Source: Amphibalanus amphitrite
Lineage: Eukaryota > Arthropoda > Thecostraca > Balanomorpha > Balanidae
Assembly: GCF_019059575.1 (NCBI RefSeq)
Contig: NW_024881613.1
Coordinates: 310,001-374,000, forward strand
Length of the DNA stretch: 64,000 nucleotides
Direction: 5' to 3'
Shown: one piece after another, positions 35,090 through 45,637 of the stretch
Position numbering within the stretch: the first letter of the stretch is position 1
Layout: each line of letters opens with the position of its first letter
Notes under the pieces: generated by a model
The model's input: only the letters and a program-made list of their open reading frames with translations
Told to the model about the DNA's origin: nothing
Databases searched by the model: none
Program-made: the position numbers and the translations under genes

Positions 35090-36120
35090 ACTATCATTCT
35101 CAGGGGCCTCATCTGCCTAGTTTGAATAGAAGGGCCTCTCAGACAATCAGTCTCATGGGCCTCCTCTGGCTAGTATAGATAGAAGGGCCTGTTAGACCAT
35201 CAATCCTACCTAGGGGCCTTTTCTGGTTAGTATAAATAAAAGAGCCTCTCAGACCATTTATATCAGGGGGCTCCTGTGGACAGTATAAATAAAAGGGCCT
35301 CTCAGACCATCAGTCTCGGGGGCCTCCCTAGAAAAGTGTAAATGTGGATAGAAGGCCCCCCTCAGATTCATTAGGAGTGGACCTCTCTGACTATCAGTCT
35401 CAGGGGCCTCTTGTAGCCAGTATGAATATAAGAGCCTCTCACACCATCTGTCTCAGGAGCCTCTTCTGACTAGTTTGGATAGAGGGCCCTCCCAGACCAC
35501 CGGTTTCAGGGGCCTCCAGTGGCCAGTTATATGAACAGAAGGGCCTCACAGCCATCAGCCTCGGGGGCCTCTTCTGACTGGTGTGAATATGAGGGCCTCT
35601 CATACCATCAATCTCAGGGGCCTCCTCTGCCTAGTGTGAATATAAGGGCTTCCCAGGCCATCAGTCTCAGGGGACTCTTCTGACTGGTGCCGGATTGAGG
35701 ACCTCCCAGACCGAAAGTTTTGGGGGTCTCCTGTGGCCAGTATGAATATAAGGGCCTCTCAGTCCATCAGTCTCATGGGCCTCTTCTGCCTGGTGTGATT
35801 ATAAGGGCCTCTCAGGTCATCAGTCTCAGGGGCCTCCTCTGACTACAGTGTAGATGGATAGGCCTCTTAGACCATCAGTCTCAAGGGCCTCTTCTGACTA
35901 TTGAGGATAGAGGGGCCTCCTCTGACTAGTGAGGGTAGGGGGCCTCGGCTAGATCGCCAGTGTCAGGGGCCTATTCTGACTAGTGTGGATGGAGGGACCT
36001 CCCAGACCGCCAGTGTCAGGGGCCTCCCCAGACCAGTGTGTATATTAGGGCCTCCTCAGATCCACTAGGGCCTCTCAGGCCATCAGTCTCAGGGGCTTCG
36101 ACTGACAAGATGAACAGAGG
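35090..36120. repeat. Minisatellite of about 53-60 bases, CAGGGGCCTC type
   Basis: About 18 diverged units with the order CAGGGGCCTC, TCTGACTAGTGTG, GGGCCTCTCAGACC, ATCAGTCT. It lies inside the hAT-like element and contains no convincing coding frame. Confidence 0.85.
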
Positions 36121-37079
36121 GCCTCGTTGGATCCATCACGGCCCCTTGGAGTCCGTGCGTGGGGATTCGTGGAACTTATTTTTACCGAGTTTGTTTATTC
36201 TGGAAGGTGACGACGTCCTCTCAAATCGAGACGAGGGGCCTCGAGTAAAAAGTGGGTGGGCCAAAACACATGGTTGGCCCCCCCACCTCGAAAAGTGGGT
36301 GGGCACTTGCCCACCTGGCCCCCCCTGTTCCTACGCCTATGTCACGGGGAGTCTAATGGTGGTCTTGGTTTTGCGCTACGAGGTCTAGAATTGCTAAAAA
36401 TTGAGCTTGACAATTTGACGTCATCAATTTTGAACAGTTTTTTTCGCTATAACTTGGCCAAAAAAATAGGTATCAATCTCAAATTTGGTATGTAGATAGA
36501 AGATGGTAGGGACTATCACATATGTTCCATTTTTTTTGAAATTCAAAAAACTTTTTAGATTTTTCGGCTACTTTATTCAAAAAATCTATTTTTCTATTTC
36601 TAATCTTTTCTATTTTTTCTAATAAAATAATTATTCTAATCTTTTCTATTTCTAAATCTATTTTTGGGGGTCAAAATCCAAAAAATTCGAAAAACTGAAA
36701 TAGCAGTTTTGTAGCCCTCCTAATTCTACACCTTTTATGTCGAACCATTTTTCTGTATCTCTAAAGCTGTAGGCCTGACAGCTCTTCCCGCGAAACCTTT
36801 TTTGGGTCGAAAATGGCAGAAATGACGTCACTCTGACGTCATTAGCGGCCAACCTATCATAGCTTTTGGAAAAAAATTTGGTCACCATGTGTGCTAGCTA
36901 CTCCCGGGAGGGTACTGAGAATTTGGTGACGATCGGCGCAGCGGTTCTCGAGATATATCGAAAAAAACTAAAGGGGGGGGGAATGCCCCCCACCGCCTGG
37001 AAGGCTAGGGCACCTCCGCGCTGCGGAAACCAACTCATCGGCTCACTACGTGAAAACGTATTTTTGGGCTGTACTTGAA

Positions 37080-37375
37080 CCGATTTGGATTTTGGACCAC
37101 TTATGGTGGACCAATAAAAAAATTATCCAAAAGCGGCACCGTTACAGACCACAGCGCGTCGAATGGTGAAGGTTTCATCGAAATCGGTCCAGTAGTTTCG
37201 GAGCATGGGCTCGTCTGCAACAGATTTTAGAGATTTTGGACCGATTTGGACCATTTAGGGTGGACCAATCAAAAAATTATCATAAACGGCACCGTTTCTG
37301 ACCACGGCGCGTCTAATGGTGAAGGTTTCATTGAAATCGGTCTAGTAGTTACTGAGCATGGGCTCGTCTGCTAAT
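37080..37375. repeat. Two-copy tandem repeat of about 145 bases
   Basis: The unit runs from CCGATTTGGA to GGGCTCGTCTGC and occurs twice with high identity. It contains GAAATCGGTC(C/T)AGTAGTT, a phrase also seen in other elements of the window. Confidence 0.8.
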
Positions 37376-37927
37376 CTTGTCTGCTTTTTAGACACTCCCG
37401 TTCTTACTCTTCAACAACAACGAGCTCTTTCGAATTGTTGTGGATGTGGAGGTTTGTAGTAGGCTGAGTGTGAGGGATTACCATTCGAATTCAAATTGTA
37501 TCTGAAGACATTTTTTGGGTATTAGTATATATTAGGTCCGAGTGGACAATTGTGACGCTGTTGATACAAATACGTAACAGCAAAAAAATTATTATGTTTT
37601 TTCTTTTATTTCCAAGGCATATAAGTAGGTATCATTTTTGGATTCAGGATGTCAAATAATGTAAGAATATGAAAACTTTATCGTTGAACAGTCACTCGGA
37701 CTCAATGTATACTTTTACCCATTTTTTGTGCGTCCCAAGGCTTTAGAGTGGGTTCACAGTTTGAATTATCTTCTTTGGAGCCTCGGACTTGAGTTGTATC
37801 TTTGTGCTGCAAAATGCAAATATTGATATAATCAGGCACCATTCTGAATTGGAATTGGTCGGGCATGGGCCAAGCATGGGCTGCTTTGTAACTAACACTG
37901 CGTTCGATGTCTAGGACGAGGAAGATT

Positions 37928-38020
37928 CTAAGTCGTCTGGCCAATCCCGTACAAGGTCAGCGGGGGCTCGGCTTCGGTTATGGAACATGATTGGCTGTAT
38001 GGCATAGAATCTTTGTTGTC
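37928..38020 (-). CDS. Possible micro-gene, exon 2
   Basis: After a TGTCTCTAG acceptor the phase-0 frame reads D-N-K-D-S-M-P-Y-S-Q-S-C-S-I-T-E and ends E-P-P-L-T-L-Y-G-I-G-Q-T-T before TAG. Together with exon 1 this would be a 64-residue protein without recognisable domains. A different frame over 37,702-37,944 on the same strand is also open (contains A-H-A-W-P-M-P-D-Q-F-Q-F-R) and cannot be excluded as the real coding part. Confidence 0.28.
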   Translation of the reverse strand, partial: DNKDSMPYSQSCSITEAEPPLTLYGIGQTT

Positions 38021-38171
38021 CTAGAGACATCAAATGATGGGGTAGTTTGTATGCTAGACAAGCATGCTATGTAGGCTGTAGGCACTTTTAAAACAATAAT
38101 AATGCCATTCATTTCATCCGATCATGGGAACATACCTACCTATGTAAGCACAGGCAACTTGCACAACACAC

Positions 38172-38273
38172 CTGACCACAACACCATATTGTCCATATTT
38201 TGGTTATTGGTGCTGAACTATATGCTTCAGCTGCATCAGATGGCTCATGATTTTGCTCCATAGCTGTCACCAT
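38172..38273 (-). CDS. Possible micro-gene, exon 1
   Basis: An ATG at 38,273-38,271 opens a 34-codon frame (beginning M-V-T-A-M-E-Q-N-H-E-P-S and ending T-I-W-C-C-G-Q) that stops in phase 0 at a GTGTGT donor. I do not recognise the protein. The frame starts six bases from the end of a TTAA element, so the element may now form its upstream region. The orientation is head-to-head with the DPY30 gene 1.7 kb away, and the two could once have shared a promoter. It could equally be a chance frame. Confidence 0.3.
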
Positions 38274-38278
38274 TTTAG

Positions 38279-39333
38279 TTAAAGGTAGTGTGCCAGCTTT
38301 CCTGGACCGTATGGAGTTAATGGCCCAGATAAGGAGAACCGGATTTTTAGAACTTATCCATACCTTCAAAACTCATGGAAACGTCTTAAATTCTTCAAAT
38401 TTTGAGTACCCCAGTGCGAAATTCGCCCCGACGGGTTGTCGGTCGTACCCCAACCACATTTCACACCACTATGAACAATAAATGCACACACTGAAATCGC
38501 TATTACCGATAGGCTCATCCAATCAAGTTTCGATAAACCCGTTCATCATCATCTCCTGCGGTTTCGAACACGCCTGTTAGGTGGTGCGGTAGACCGCGCC
38601 CAAAGCCAGGGCCCCGGTAACGTGAGGTAGCCGAGTCGGGGCAGCGTGCGCTGACCCAAGCCGGGGCCGCGCGTCCTCCCGGTGTCATGTGATAGCCCGG
38701 GGCTGCCCGCGGGGATGCGGTAGATCGCGCCCAAAGCCGCGGCCCCGGCTTGGGTCAGCGCACGCTGCCCCGACTCGGCTACCTCACGTTACCGGGGCCC
38801 TGGCTTTGGGCGCGGTGGTGGTGCGTCGGGCCGCGCGCTCTGACTTCGGCCAAGAAAAATGCGTCAGCTGATCATTGTCATTTCTGCCACTTTCATGTGG
38901 TGAGATGGGGTCATAACTTTAGAGACGGCTGTTTCATATCAATTATTTTACATAAAATAATATTTCCAACCATGAATTAATGTTCGACAGACAAATTAAA
39001 GAAACAATACCAATACAGGCTTACAGTTTAAATTCGACATTGTGTTGTCTACGATTAGACAGCTGATAACTCATTCCCGTACGTCGTAACTCTATAATGA
39101 CCTTTGCTTATTGTCACATGTGCGCCGCATTCGTGATTGTTGCCGACGCCTGTTTGCAGGTCAGCCCACTACAGTTGCTATACATATCGAAAAACCGATA
39201 AACTTTTAGGCGAAAAAAGCACTATTTTAGGCCCATTTTTGATTTTTTTTTGCGATATTAGGTAAAAACAGAAGCTTCTTATCCTAGGAAAAATAGAATG
39301 GGAAATCATTCAAAGGTGGCACACTACCTTTAA
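38279..39333. mobile_element. TTAA-flanked element with GGTAGTGTGCCA ends
   Basis: The inverted ends TTAAAGGTAGTGTGCCA and TGGCACACTACCTTTAA are at the borders. A GC-rich hairpin (38,575-38,825, arms containing GGGGCAGCGTGCGCTGACCC) sits inside and is probably a separate insertion. The element lies between the micro-gene candidate and the DPY30 gene. Confidence 0.88.
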
Positions 39334-39961
39334 GTCTGCCTTTCAGGCATATATGTAGTTGACCTACAATGAATTTTCATATTGTTTTTGTTGAGATGAT
39401 AGGCAGCTCAGCTTGTAGGTAGTCGAAAGTGGGATGTGGATAGGTATGTTTTGGGCTGCAAGATAGTCTGGGCAACTCAAATTTCTTCAAAATGCTACGG
39501 GATAGCAGCAACATTACATTCACTTGGCACTGCATGATCACATTATTATGGTTTCAAAATGTTGTTAAGCTACTACTAGGTACCATGGTTCATACTGAAC
39601 TGATCTTATCTAAATTCAGGTGCCTGCCAGAGTAACCTGATAAAATAATAATGCATGACATCAAATCTCACTGCCGGTGAAACATATCTTATATGGACTT
39701 GGAAGTAATGTAATTGCCTAAATGGCCCTGTCCTGCCTGGCTTTTAGTGCTATTCTTAGAGTCATGATAGGATGGTGAACATGACTACAAGAAGATGTCA
39801 ACCTTTCCAGTTAAAAATTGTGACTTTTGGGAAGGTACTGTACCTACCCTACCTAGCCATCAGTAAATTCAGTATGCTATGATGTAAGATGAATTTAGTA
39901 TTTTTGGTCACAAAATCTACTTATTGTTCCAGAGTACCTACTGCTGCAAGATCAATCAAAG
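39334..39961. other. Upstream region of the DPY30 gene
   Basis: This A/T-rich, apparently unique sequence presumably includes the DPY30 promoter and 5' leader. No clear TATA or initiator motif was identified. Confidence 0.4.
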
Positions 39962-40012
39962 ATGGTTGGGAGTGGTGGATCAAGCCAGGACATTGTTCCA
40001 GAAAGTGTGCAG
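39962..40012 (+). CDS. dpy30: DPY30 homologue, exon 1
   Basis: This 17-codon exon (MVGSGGSSQDIVPESVQ) starts at the first ATG in frame and ends in phase 0 at a GTACCT donor. The N-terminus of DPY30 proteins is poorly conserved, so the assignment rests on position and on phase agreement with the next exon. Another 5' exon cannot be excluded. Confidence 0.5.
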
Positions 40013-40208
40013 GTACCTTTTGCTCTATGCCACACTCTTGCATGGCTTATAATTTGTTCAGTGTATGCTGTGTGTATAGTTTCTTTTTCTTTATAGTTTC
40101 TATGCTAATTGCGAAATTTTGATAATCTTTTGCTTTTTAGGATAGACAGCCTAGTTATGCTTCAATTCTACCTTTGATTATATTTCTACTACTGAACTTT
40201 TATCGCAG

Positions 40209-40465
40209 ACCGTGTTATCCAGGCAGATCGCTGCTAAAAATATTGTGATACCGCCGCGGACTGCTTCTATCGCTGATCTGGCGGCCAGACACGTAACCAC
40301 TATTTCCCGTTGTATCCACCAGAAGGCGGTGGCGGCGGAGAAGGCCTCTGAGAACGGCGCCAAAAAGTCGCGTCTGGACCTGCAGTCACTGCCGACACGT
40401 CAGTACCTCGATCAGACGGTGGTGCCGGCGCTGCAGCAGGCACTCTCGGTGCTCTCCAAGGAGAG
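40209..40465 (+). CDS. dpy30: DPY30 homologue, exon 2: start of the Dpy-30 motif
   Basis: This exon follows a TTTATCGCAG acceptor and ends in phase 2 at a GTCAGC donor. After a basic, variable region it encodes [20 protein letters not shown] and then [11 protein letters not shown]. This is the first helix of the Dpy-30 dimerisation motif (family pattern L-P-T-R-x-Y-L-D-x-T-V-V-P-x-L). DPY30 is a nuclear core subunit of COMPASS/MLL H3K4 methyltransferases and binds ASH2L as a dimer. The assembled protein is about 131 residues, compared with 99 in human, mostly from a longer N-terminal part. Confidence 0.93.
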
Positions 40466-40834
40466 GTCAGCCCCCCATCCCCCACCCAACCCCCACTCAC
40501 CATAGCTCTCTCACCGTCCCAGCTCAGCGAGCGCCGGGCGGAACGCGTGTGACTGTGTAGTGTCATAGTGTGTTAGATTTGGGTGATGTGCATGCAGTTT
40601 TGACGATGTTGCGTCGTAGAGGTAGTCATCTGTACCTTATCTTCACGTACCAAGTGAATTAAAAAGGTGTATTTAAGTAATTCTCGCCAGCCTCCCTCTC
40701 CTGAAGAGCAAACTTTGGCGGATGAATGCCTATGCTGCTCTATGTATGCGCATCTTTGTGCCTTCCAATGGCCGTTCTCGCTCTACCATTGTTCGCACTC
40801 CCGCCTCTTACACGCCTTCTCCCGCTCCTGGCAG

Positions 40835-40922
40835 GCCACCCGATCCGATCGAGTTTCTGGCGACGTTCCTGCTGAAGAACAAGTCACAGTACGACGGCAG
40901 CTCGGGCGCCGGACCCTCGTAA
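40835..40922 (+). CDS. dpy30: DPY30 homologue, exon 3: end of the Dpy-30 motif and stop
   Basis: After a CTCCTGGCAG acceptor the exon completes an Arg codon and encodes P-P-D-P-I-E-F-L-A-T-F-L-L-K-N-K-S-Q-Y, the second helix of the Dpy-30 motif (family P-x-N-P-I-E-F-L-A-x-Y-L-L-K-N-K). A short Ser/Gly tail and TAA follow. The substitution of Asp for the usual Asn in P-x-N-P is minor. A candidate poly(A) signal AATAAA lies at 41,447-41,452, implying a 3' untranslated region of about 0.5 kb. Confidence 0.95.
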
Positions 40923-42120
40923 CGTCAGCACGAAACACCCCGCGGCCGCTGACCGGTGACCGGCGTGATAGCTGGACCGGCTCGGACGGGACGCTCGGGA
41001 TTTGGTCGGCATCACGTGAAGTAAGGAGGGGTGCGTTCCCACCACGCGCCGTGAGGGGAAGTCCCACCCGCTATGTGATGGGCTCAGAGACTGGACTGGT
41101 GCGGCGATAGCTTGCAGTAGGCGCTCGCGATGAATTCGAACCGTGGCGACGAGTATTGGAAATGGCGTGCTCGTAATATCCGCTGGGCGGGAGTGCTGTG
41201 CCCGTGATCAGCAGCTGAAGAACGTTTTTAGCCTTTGACACAAATTTTCAAATTTGACAATGTGCTGCTGCGTGCCGTTTGATCTCTTAACGTTCGACAC
41301 TCGGTCATGCCACGGCGATTTTAACTCTTTGCGCCACCACTAGGGATGAATTCGGCCATTTTAACGAGCAGTCTGTCTTGGGAGCGACCGGCCGGTTCGG
41401 CATGAGTTAACTGAGTACCTGCGATGAACTTTTGTTCTATGTTGTCAATAAATTGTTTGTGTTTCGTAATTAGCTGGTGTGTGTTTCGTAAGTAACTGGT
41501 ATAAGGTAGTGAAAATGAGTTTTTTGTCGGGTCGTTAGGAGAATGTGTGGTGGATCATGAAATGGAATTCCTTCTGATCGGCCGCCATATTTTCTGAACA
41601 GTACCCGACATTCCCTGACCGTAACCACTGTCCTCAGTGTCCCCTATGAATGATGTTTTCCTCGTCGTTCGTGAAACTGGCTCCGTCACCGCTGCCGCTT
41701 AGGGTTGCGGTAATGTGATCGGACAAATTTGTCGTCGGAGGATTGGAATCAGATAGTGCCGTCGTGCACTCTGTGTGAATGGATGCCGAATGCTTACACT
41801 GATTGCATGAGCTCCTCCATTAAATGGAATCTTTGCTTCCCCCAGTAAGTCATGATGTAATGGTGTTTTGTGTCTCCTAACAGCAAAGCGCCCTTCAGTT
41901 CCCATAGTCGGAGCTGAGAGGCATTCGAAACATTTCGAGTTTTAGTTTCAGTACTGTTCTTGGTCCCATGACAAGAGACAGAAGCATAGCAAATAATTTT
42001 TTCCATGGCTGGTCGTCGGGAACGGTACCGATCACCAAATATTTGATCAATTGTGAGGAGTCCCCGCGGTAGGTAGGTATCCGTAAAAGCGATGGTCTGG
42101 TAGTGGTAAATGGTCATAAA
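40923..42120. other. 3' region of DPY30 and intergenic stretch
   Basis: It holds the DPY30 3' untranslated region up to about 41,470, then sequence without recognised genes or repeats. Confidence 0.4.
41447..41452 (+). terminator. Candidate poly(A) signal of the DPY30 gene
   Basis: A canonical AATAAA followed by a T/GT-rich stretch (TTGTTTGTGTTTCG) lies about 525 bases after the DPY30 stop codon on the same strand. No competing gene lies between. Confidence 0.5.
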
Positions 42121-43976
42121 AATACCAACGCCTTTTGGGGCGACTAACGGAGCGAGCGAGAGCGAGAGGGTGGGCCTTGCACGTGCGAAATTGCGAGGGG
42201 TACCTCCAACTGACTTTTGCACGGCACCCTACTAACCGGTCTCTAGCGATGTGCCAAATTTGGGCACAATCGGCCCAGCCGTTCTCGAGATCTGGAAGCG
42301 GCACCCTGCACGTGCGCACGTGCAAAATGAGTCCCAACTGACTTGTGCACGGCACCCTACTAACCGGTCCCTAACTGTGTACCAAATTTGAGCGCAATCG
42401 GTCGAGCCGTTCTCGAGATCTGGAAATGACCTCTGCACGTGCGCACGTGCAGCAGCACCCCAACTCTGGCACAGGGGTATGCAGTGCCTAGTGGGTGCCT
42501 ACCTACATGCCAACTTTCAGCGCCATCGGCCCAGTAGTTACCGAGATATTGCAGCAATTACAAAACTGACACCTCTTCGTTTTGCACGTGGCACGCGCAT
42601 AAGGGGTCACCCACATGCATCAGGAATAGTATAATACCTGGTAGAAGGAATGAAGCTACCCTACAAAAATTGCCGCATGTAAATCGGTCAAGTGGTTGCT
42701 GAGATATAAGCCTCGCAAAAGCGTCCGCACGGCCGGCCGGCCGGCCGCTCATACTCAGAAATTTCCGTTAACCCGCGCCCTGCTGGGGGGGGGGGGGGGG
42801 TGTTTGAACACCCCTCTTGTGTTTTTTCGCGAATATCTCAAAAACGGCGTTATCATGCATCAATTCTACACATGTTGTGAAAATTTCAGACCAAGGTCAT
42901 TCAAGGTCAGGTCACCAGGTCACTTGAAGTGACCTCACCTCATAAAAAGTTTCAATGTCTGCCATAGCTACACTGAGTGACCGATTGCTTTGAAACTTTC
43001 AGCGATTGCTGAGAGCAATAGCATGTACAAAATGTATGTCTCAGAATTTTGATATCGATGACCTAAGGTCAGGTCAATTTTGCGACCTCTCCATTATAAG
43101 TCAATGGGAGAAAATTGAAATGCGCCTCTTTTGGACGAAAGACATTATAAACACTCCCAAACACTGAATTACAAGTGGTTTAGACACACTGAACATGAAA
43201 ATGGTGTCCGTGACCCCTGTTTATGCCCCTGAGGTCATGTAAGGTCACGAATGGAATCTAACAGTTTTTCGCAAATAACTTTTGATAGAGGCATGCTAGA
43301 GCGATGAAAACGACTTAGATGTGTTCAGCTCGACGATACGGATCGACAGATATGCAACATGACCCTTTCCGGTCAGGTCATGACCTTGACCTGAGGTCAA
43401 ATTTTCAAGTTGACCTTTCAAGGTCAATTATAGTTCATTCGATGCGTCTTGACGAGAGGAACACGATGCCGGTAAAAGTAAGCTCGTACAAGGCTTGGGT
43501 CAAAAGTTATTTTGCAGAAAAACTGTTTCCGAAAAAATCAGTTATTTTTGCAGTTTTTGCCCCCTGCAGGCAAAACCGTTGAAGTTAGGTCAAATCTGAG
43601 AGAATTAATCAGAAAGGGCGTTAATAGGGCTATCGAATGCGCTTTTCTGCGACGCTGTAGCTCTATTGGTTCCCAAGTTATGCGTTGGCTTCTAGGAAAT
43701 TGTCGACATTCGACCTGGAAATTGGCGAAATTTTGCCTTTAATGACCTCTGCAGGTGACCTGACCTTTGACCTGACCAAAAAATTGACCGAAGTGATTTC
43801 GTCATTATTTTTGACGCTCTTTCGAACGCCGCCTTCCGCGTATCGCTACGTGGCCCAGGAGCCGAGTTAGAAGGGAGGGGGTGTTCAAACACCCCCCAGC
43901 AGGGCGTGAAAATCCAGGACCCCCAGCCGGGCGCGGGTCTAAGGAAAGAATCCGCTCGCTTCGCTCGCTCCATAAT
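42121..43976. mobile_element. E-box-rich element, copy 2 (split by a TTAA element)
   Basis: It begins like copy 1 at 27,041 with AACGCCTTTTGGGGCGAC, and carries two GCACGTGCGCACGTGC palindromes and a shorter GGCC run. It is interrupted at TTTCCGTTAA by the element at 42,768-43,937 and resumes with TCTAAGGAAAGA to TCGCTCGCTCC. Confidence 0.85.
42768..43937. mobile_element. CCCGCGCC-ended TTAA element, nested
   Basis: The left end is TTAACCCGCGCCCTGCTGGGG and the right end CCCAGCCGGGCGCGGG. Copy 1 of the host reads TTTCCGTTAATCTAAGG without interruption, so the insertion point is a TTAA; the right-hand TTAA has been lost. The interior carries TGACCT/AGGTCA runs and the ATATGCAACATGACC to ATTCGATGCGTC cassette. 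Confidence 0.87.
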
Positions 43977-44149
43977 TACTTCTGGAAAGACATCGATGCT
44001 TGGCCCTGGAAAGTGATCACTGGAATTGCGACCAAAACAGTCAAGCACGAGCAGTGGCCATTGAGGCCACTGATTGACGTGGGCGATTTACGAGATTTAC
44101 AATGCACCGTGGGGCATGTGCAGCAATTTTCAGTGAACTAACCGTTACC

Positions 44150-45028
44150 AGTAAAACGCCTTTTGGGCGAAGAACGAGCGAGAGAGATAGTGAGCCCTGC
44201 ACGTGCGGAAGGGCGAGAGGGTACTTCCAACGGGGCTTGTGCAAAGCACACTTCTAACCGGTCGCTAGCAGTGTGCCAAATTTGAACGCAATCGGCCCAG
44301 CCGTCCCTGAGATCTGGAAGCGGCATTCTGCACGTGCGCACGTGCAAACGGGGTCCAAACTGACTTTTGCATGGCACCCTACTAACCGGTCCCCAGCCGT
44401 GTACCAAATTTGAGCGCAATCGGCCCAGCCATTCTCGAGATCTGGAAGCGCCCCCTGCACGTGCGCACGTGCAGTAGCACCCTAACTGCAACACATGGGA
44501 ATGTATTGCCTGGTGGGTGCCTACCTGTATGCCAAGTTTCAGCGAAATCGCCCCAGTAATTACCGAGTTATTGAAATGGGAACAAACTTGACACCTCTTC
44601 CTTTTGTATTTTGCACGTGCAGTGGGGGTCACTCACATAGATCAAGAGTATCCGACCATTGGTAGAAGGGAAGCAGCTACCCTACAAAAATTACCGCAAG
44701 ACAATTTCCCAAGCGGCTGCTGAGATATGGGCCTCTCAAAATCACTACTTTTGCAAAACAGCTTGAACACCCTTGACTTTTCACGTGGCACGTGCCACGA
44801 CGATCACTGAGATGTGTCAAGAGTAGTCAATTACAGGGCAGAAGGGATGGGGCTACCCAGCAAAAAAGACCGCAGGCCAATCGGTCCAGCGGTTGCTGAG
44901 CTATAACTTATAAGCCTCTCAAAAGCGTTACAGGCCGGGCCGGGCCGGGCCGGGCCGCTCATACCGAGATTTTCCCGTTATATTGAAAAGACTTCGCTTC
45001 GCTCGCCGCGCTCGCTCGCTCGTAACAA
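44150..45028. mobile_element. E-box-rich element, copy 3 (diverged and longer)
   Basis: It has the same order of blocks as copies 1 and 2, with GCACGTGCGCACGTGC palindromes at about 44,331 and 44,457. An extra repeat of the CACGTGGCACGTG block precedes a (GGGCC)n run at 44,934-44,957. Confidence 0.8.
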
Positions 45029-45637
45029 TACAGCACCGGCTGGCGGCTTGCTCAAATACTTCACTCATTGCAGAGTGACCCTCCACGCTGCTGGATCAGG
45101 GTTCAGGTCGCGGCGCCATGGCACGAGCTGAAGTGTGCGCGACGCCCCTGCATCCAGTCTGAATCGGACACCGCGTGCAAGCCGCGCAATGCGGTGTCCG
45201 GTGACACCAGGCCGGCAGCACGCACATGAGACGCGCCAGGGGGCGGGGGGGGGGGGGGTCATGGGCACTGTGCCGGTGATGCACAAGGTGACGACAAGGC
45301 TCAGGAGGGTGGGAGAGCGCGTAAATAAGCCTCCGGGGCTGGCGAGAGTTTGGTTCGCAATGCAATGTCACGGGACACGGGACATGCTCCTGGCAGTCGT
45401 TCATGACGGCTTTGACTCGTGAACCAATTGTTGCTTGCTGCTATTGCATGCATTGGCGCTTGTGTCGTGGTTCCTAAGTTCAAAAAGGAAATGTGTATTT
45501 TCCAGCTCCTCGGTTTTGAATCCTTCACTGTCTGACCGAACATGATGTTAAGGTCACTGACTTCTTTCGTCTTGCAGTTATTTCCGATTGCGTAAACATA
45601 AATAGTACAGTCCTTAGACGTGACGTGCCTTTACCTT

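Larger units (their letters stand above)
33594..36341. mobile_element. hAT-like element filled with minisatellite
   Basis: The ends CACGGGCGTAGGAACG and GTTCCTACGCCTATG are inverted and flanked by an 8-base duplication TCACGGGG (33,586-33,593 and 36,342-36,349), typical of hAT transposons. The interior is two minisatellite fields and no transposase. Confidence 0.85.
32310..37010. mobile_element. TGACCT-rich TTAA-family element, split by two insertions
   Basis: Segments 32,310-32,576, 33,568-33,593 and 36,342-37,010 together form an inverted relative of the 1,813-2,954 element, with matching order of blocks (GTTGATATTTTTGCATAAAA, CTCGTCACGGGG, TGACGTCATC). A TA element (32,579-33,565) and a hAT-like element (33,594-36,341) split it. 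The outer ends are GGGGGGCATTTGCCCCCC and CCCCCCACCGCC; the TTAA flanks are not preserved. Confidence 0.7.
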
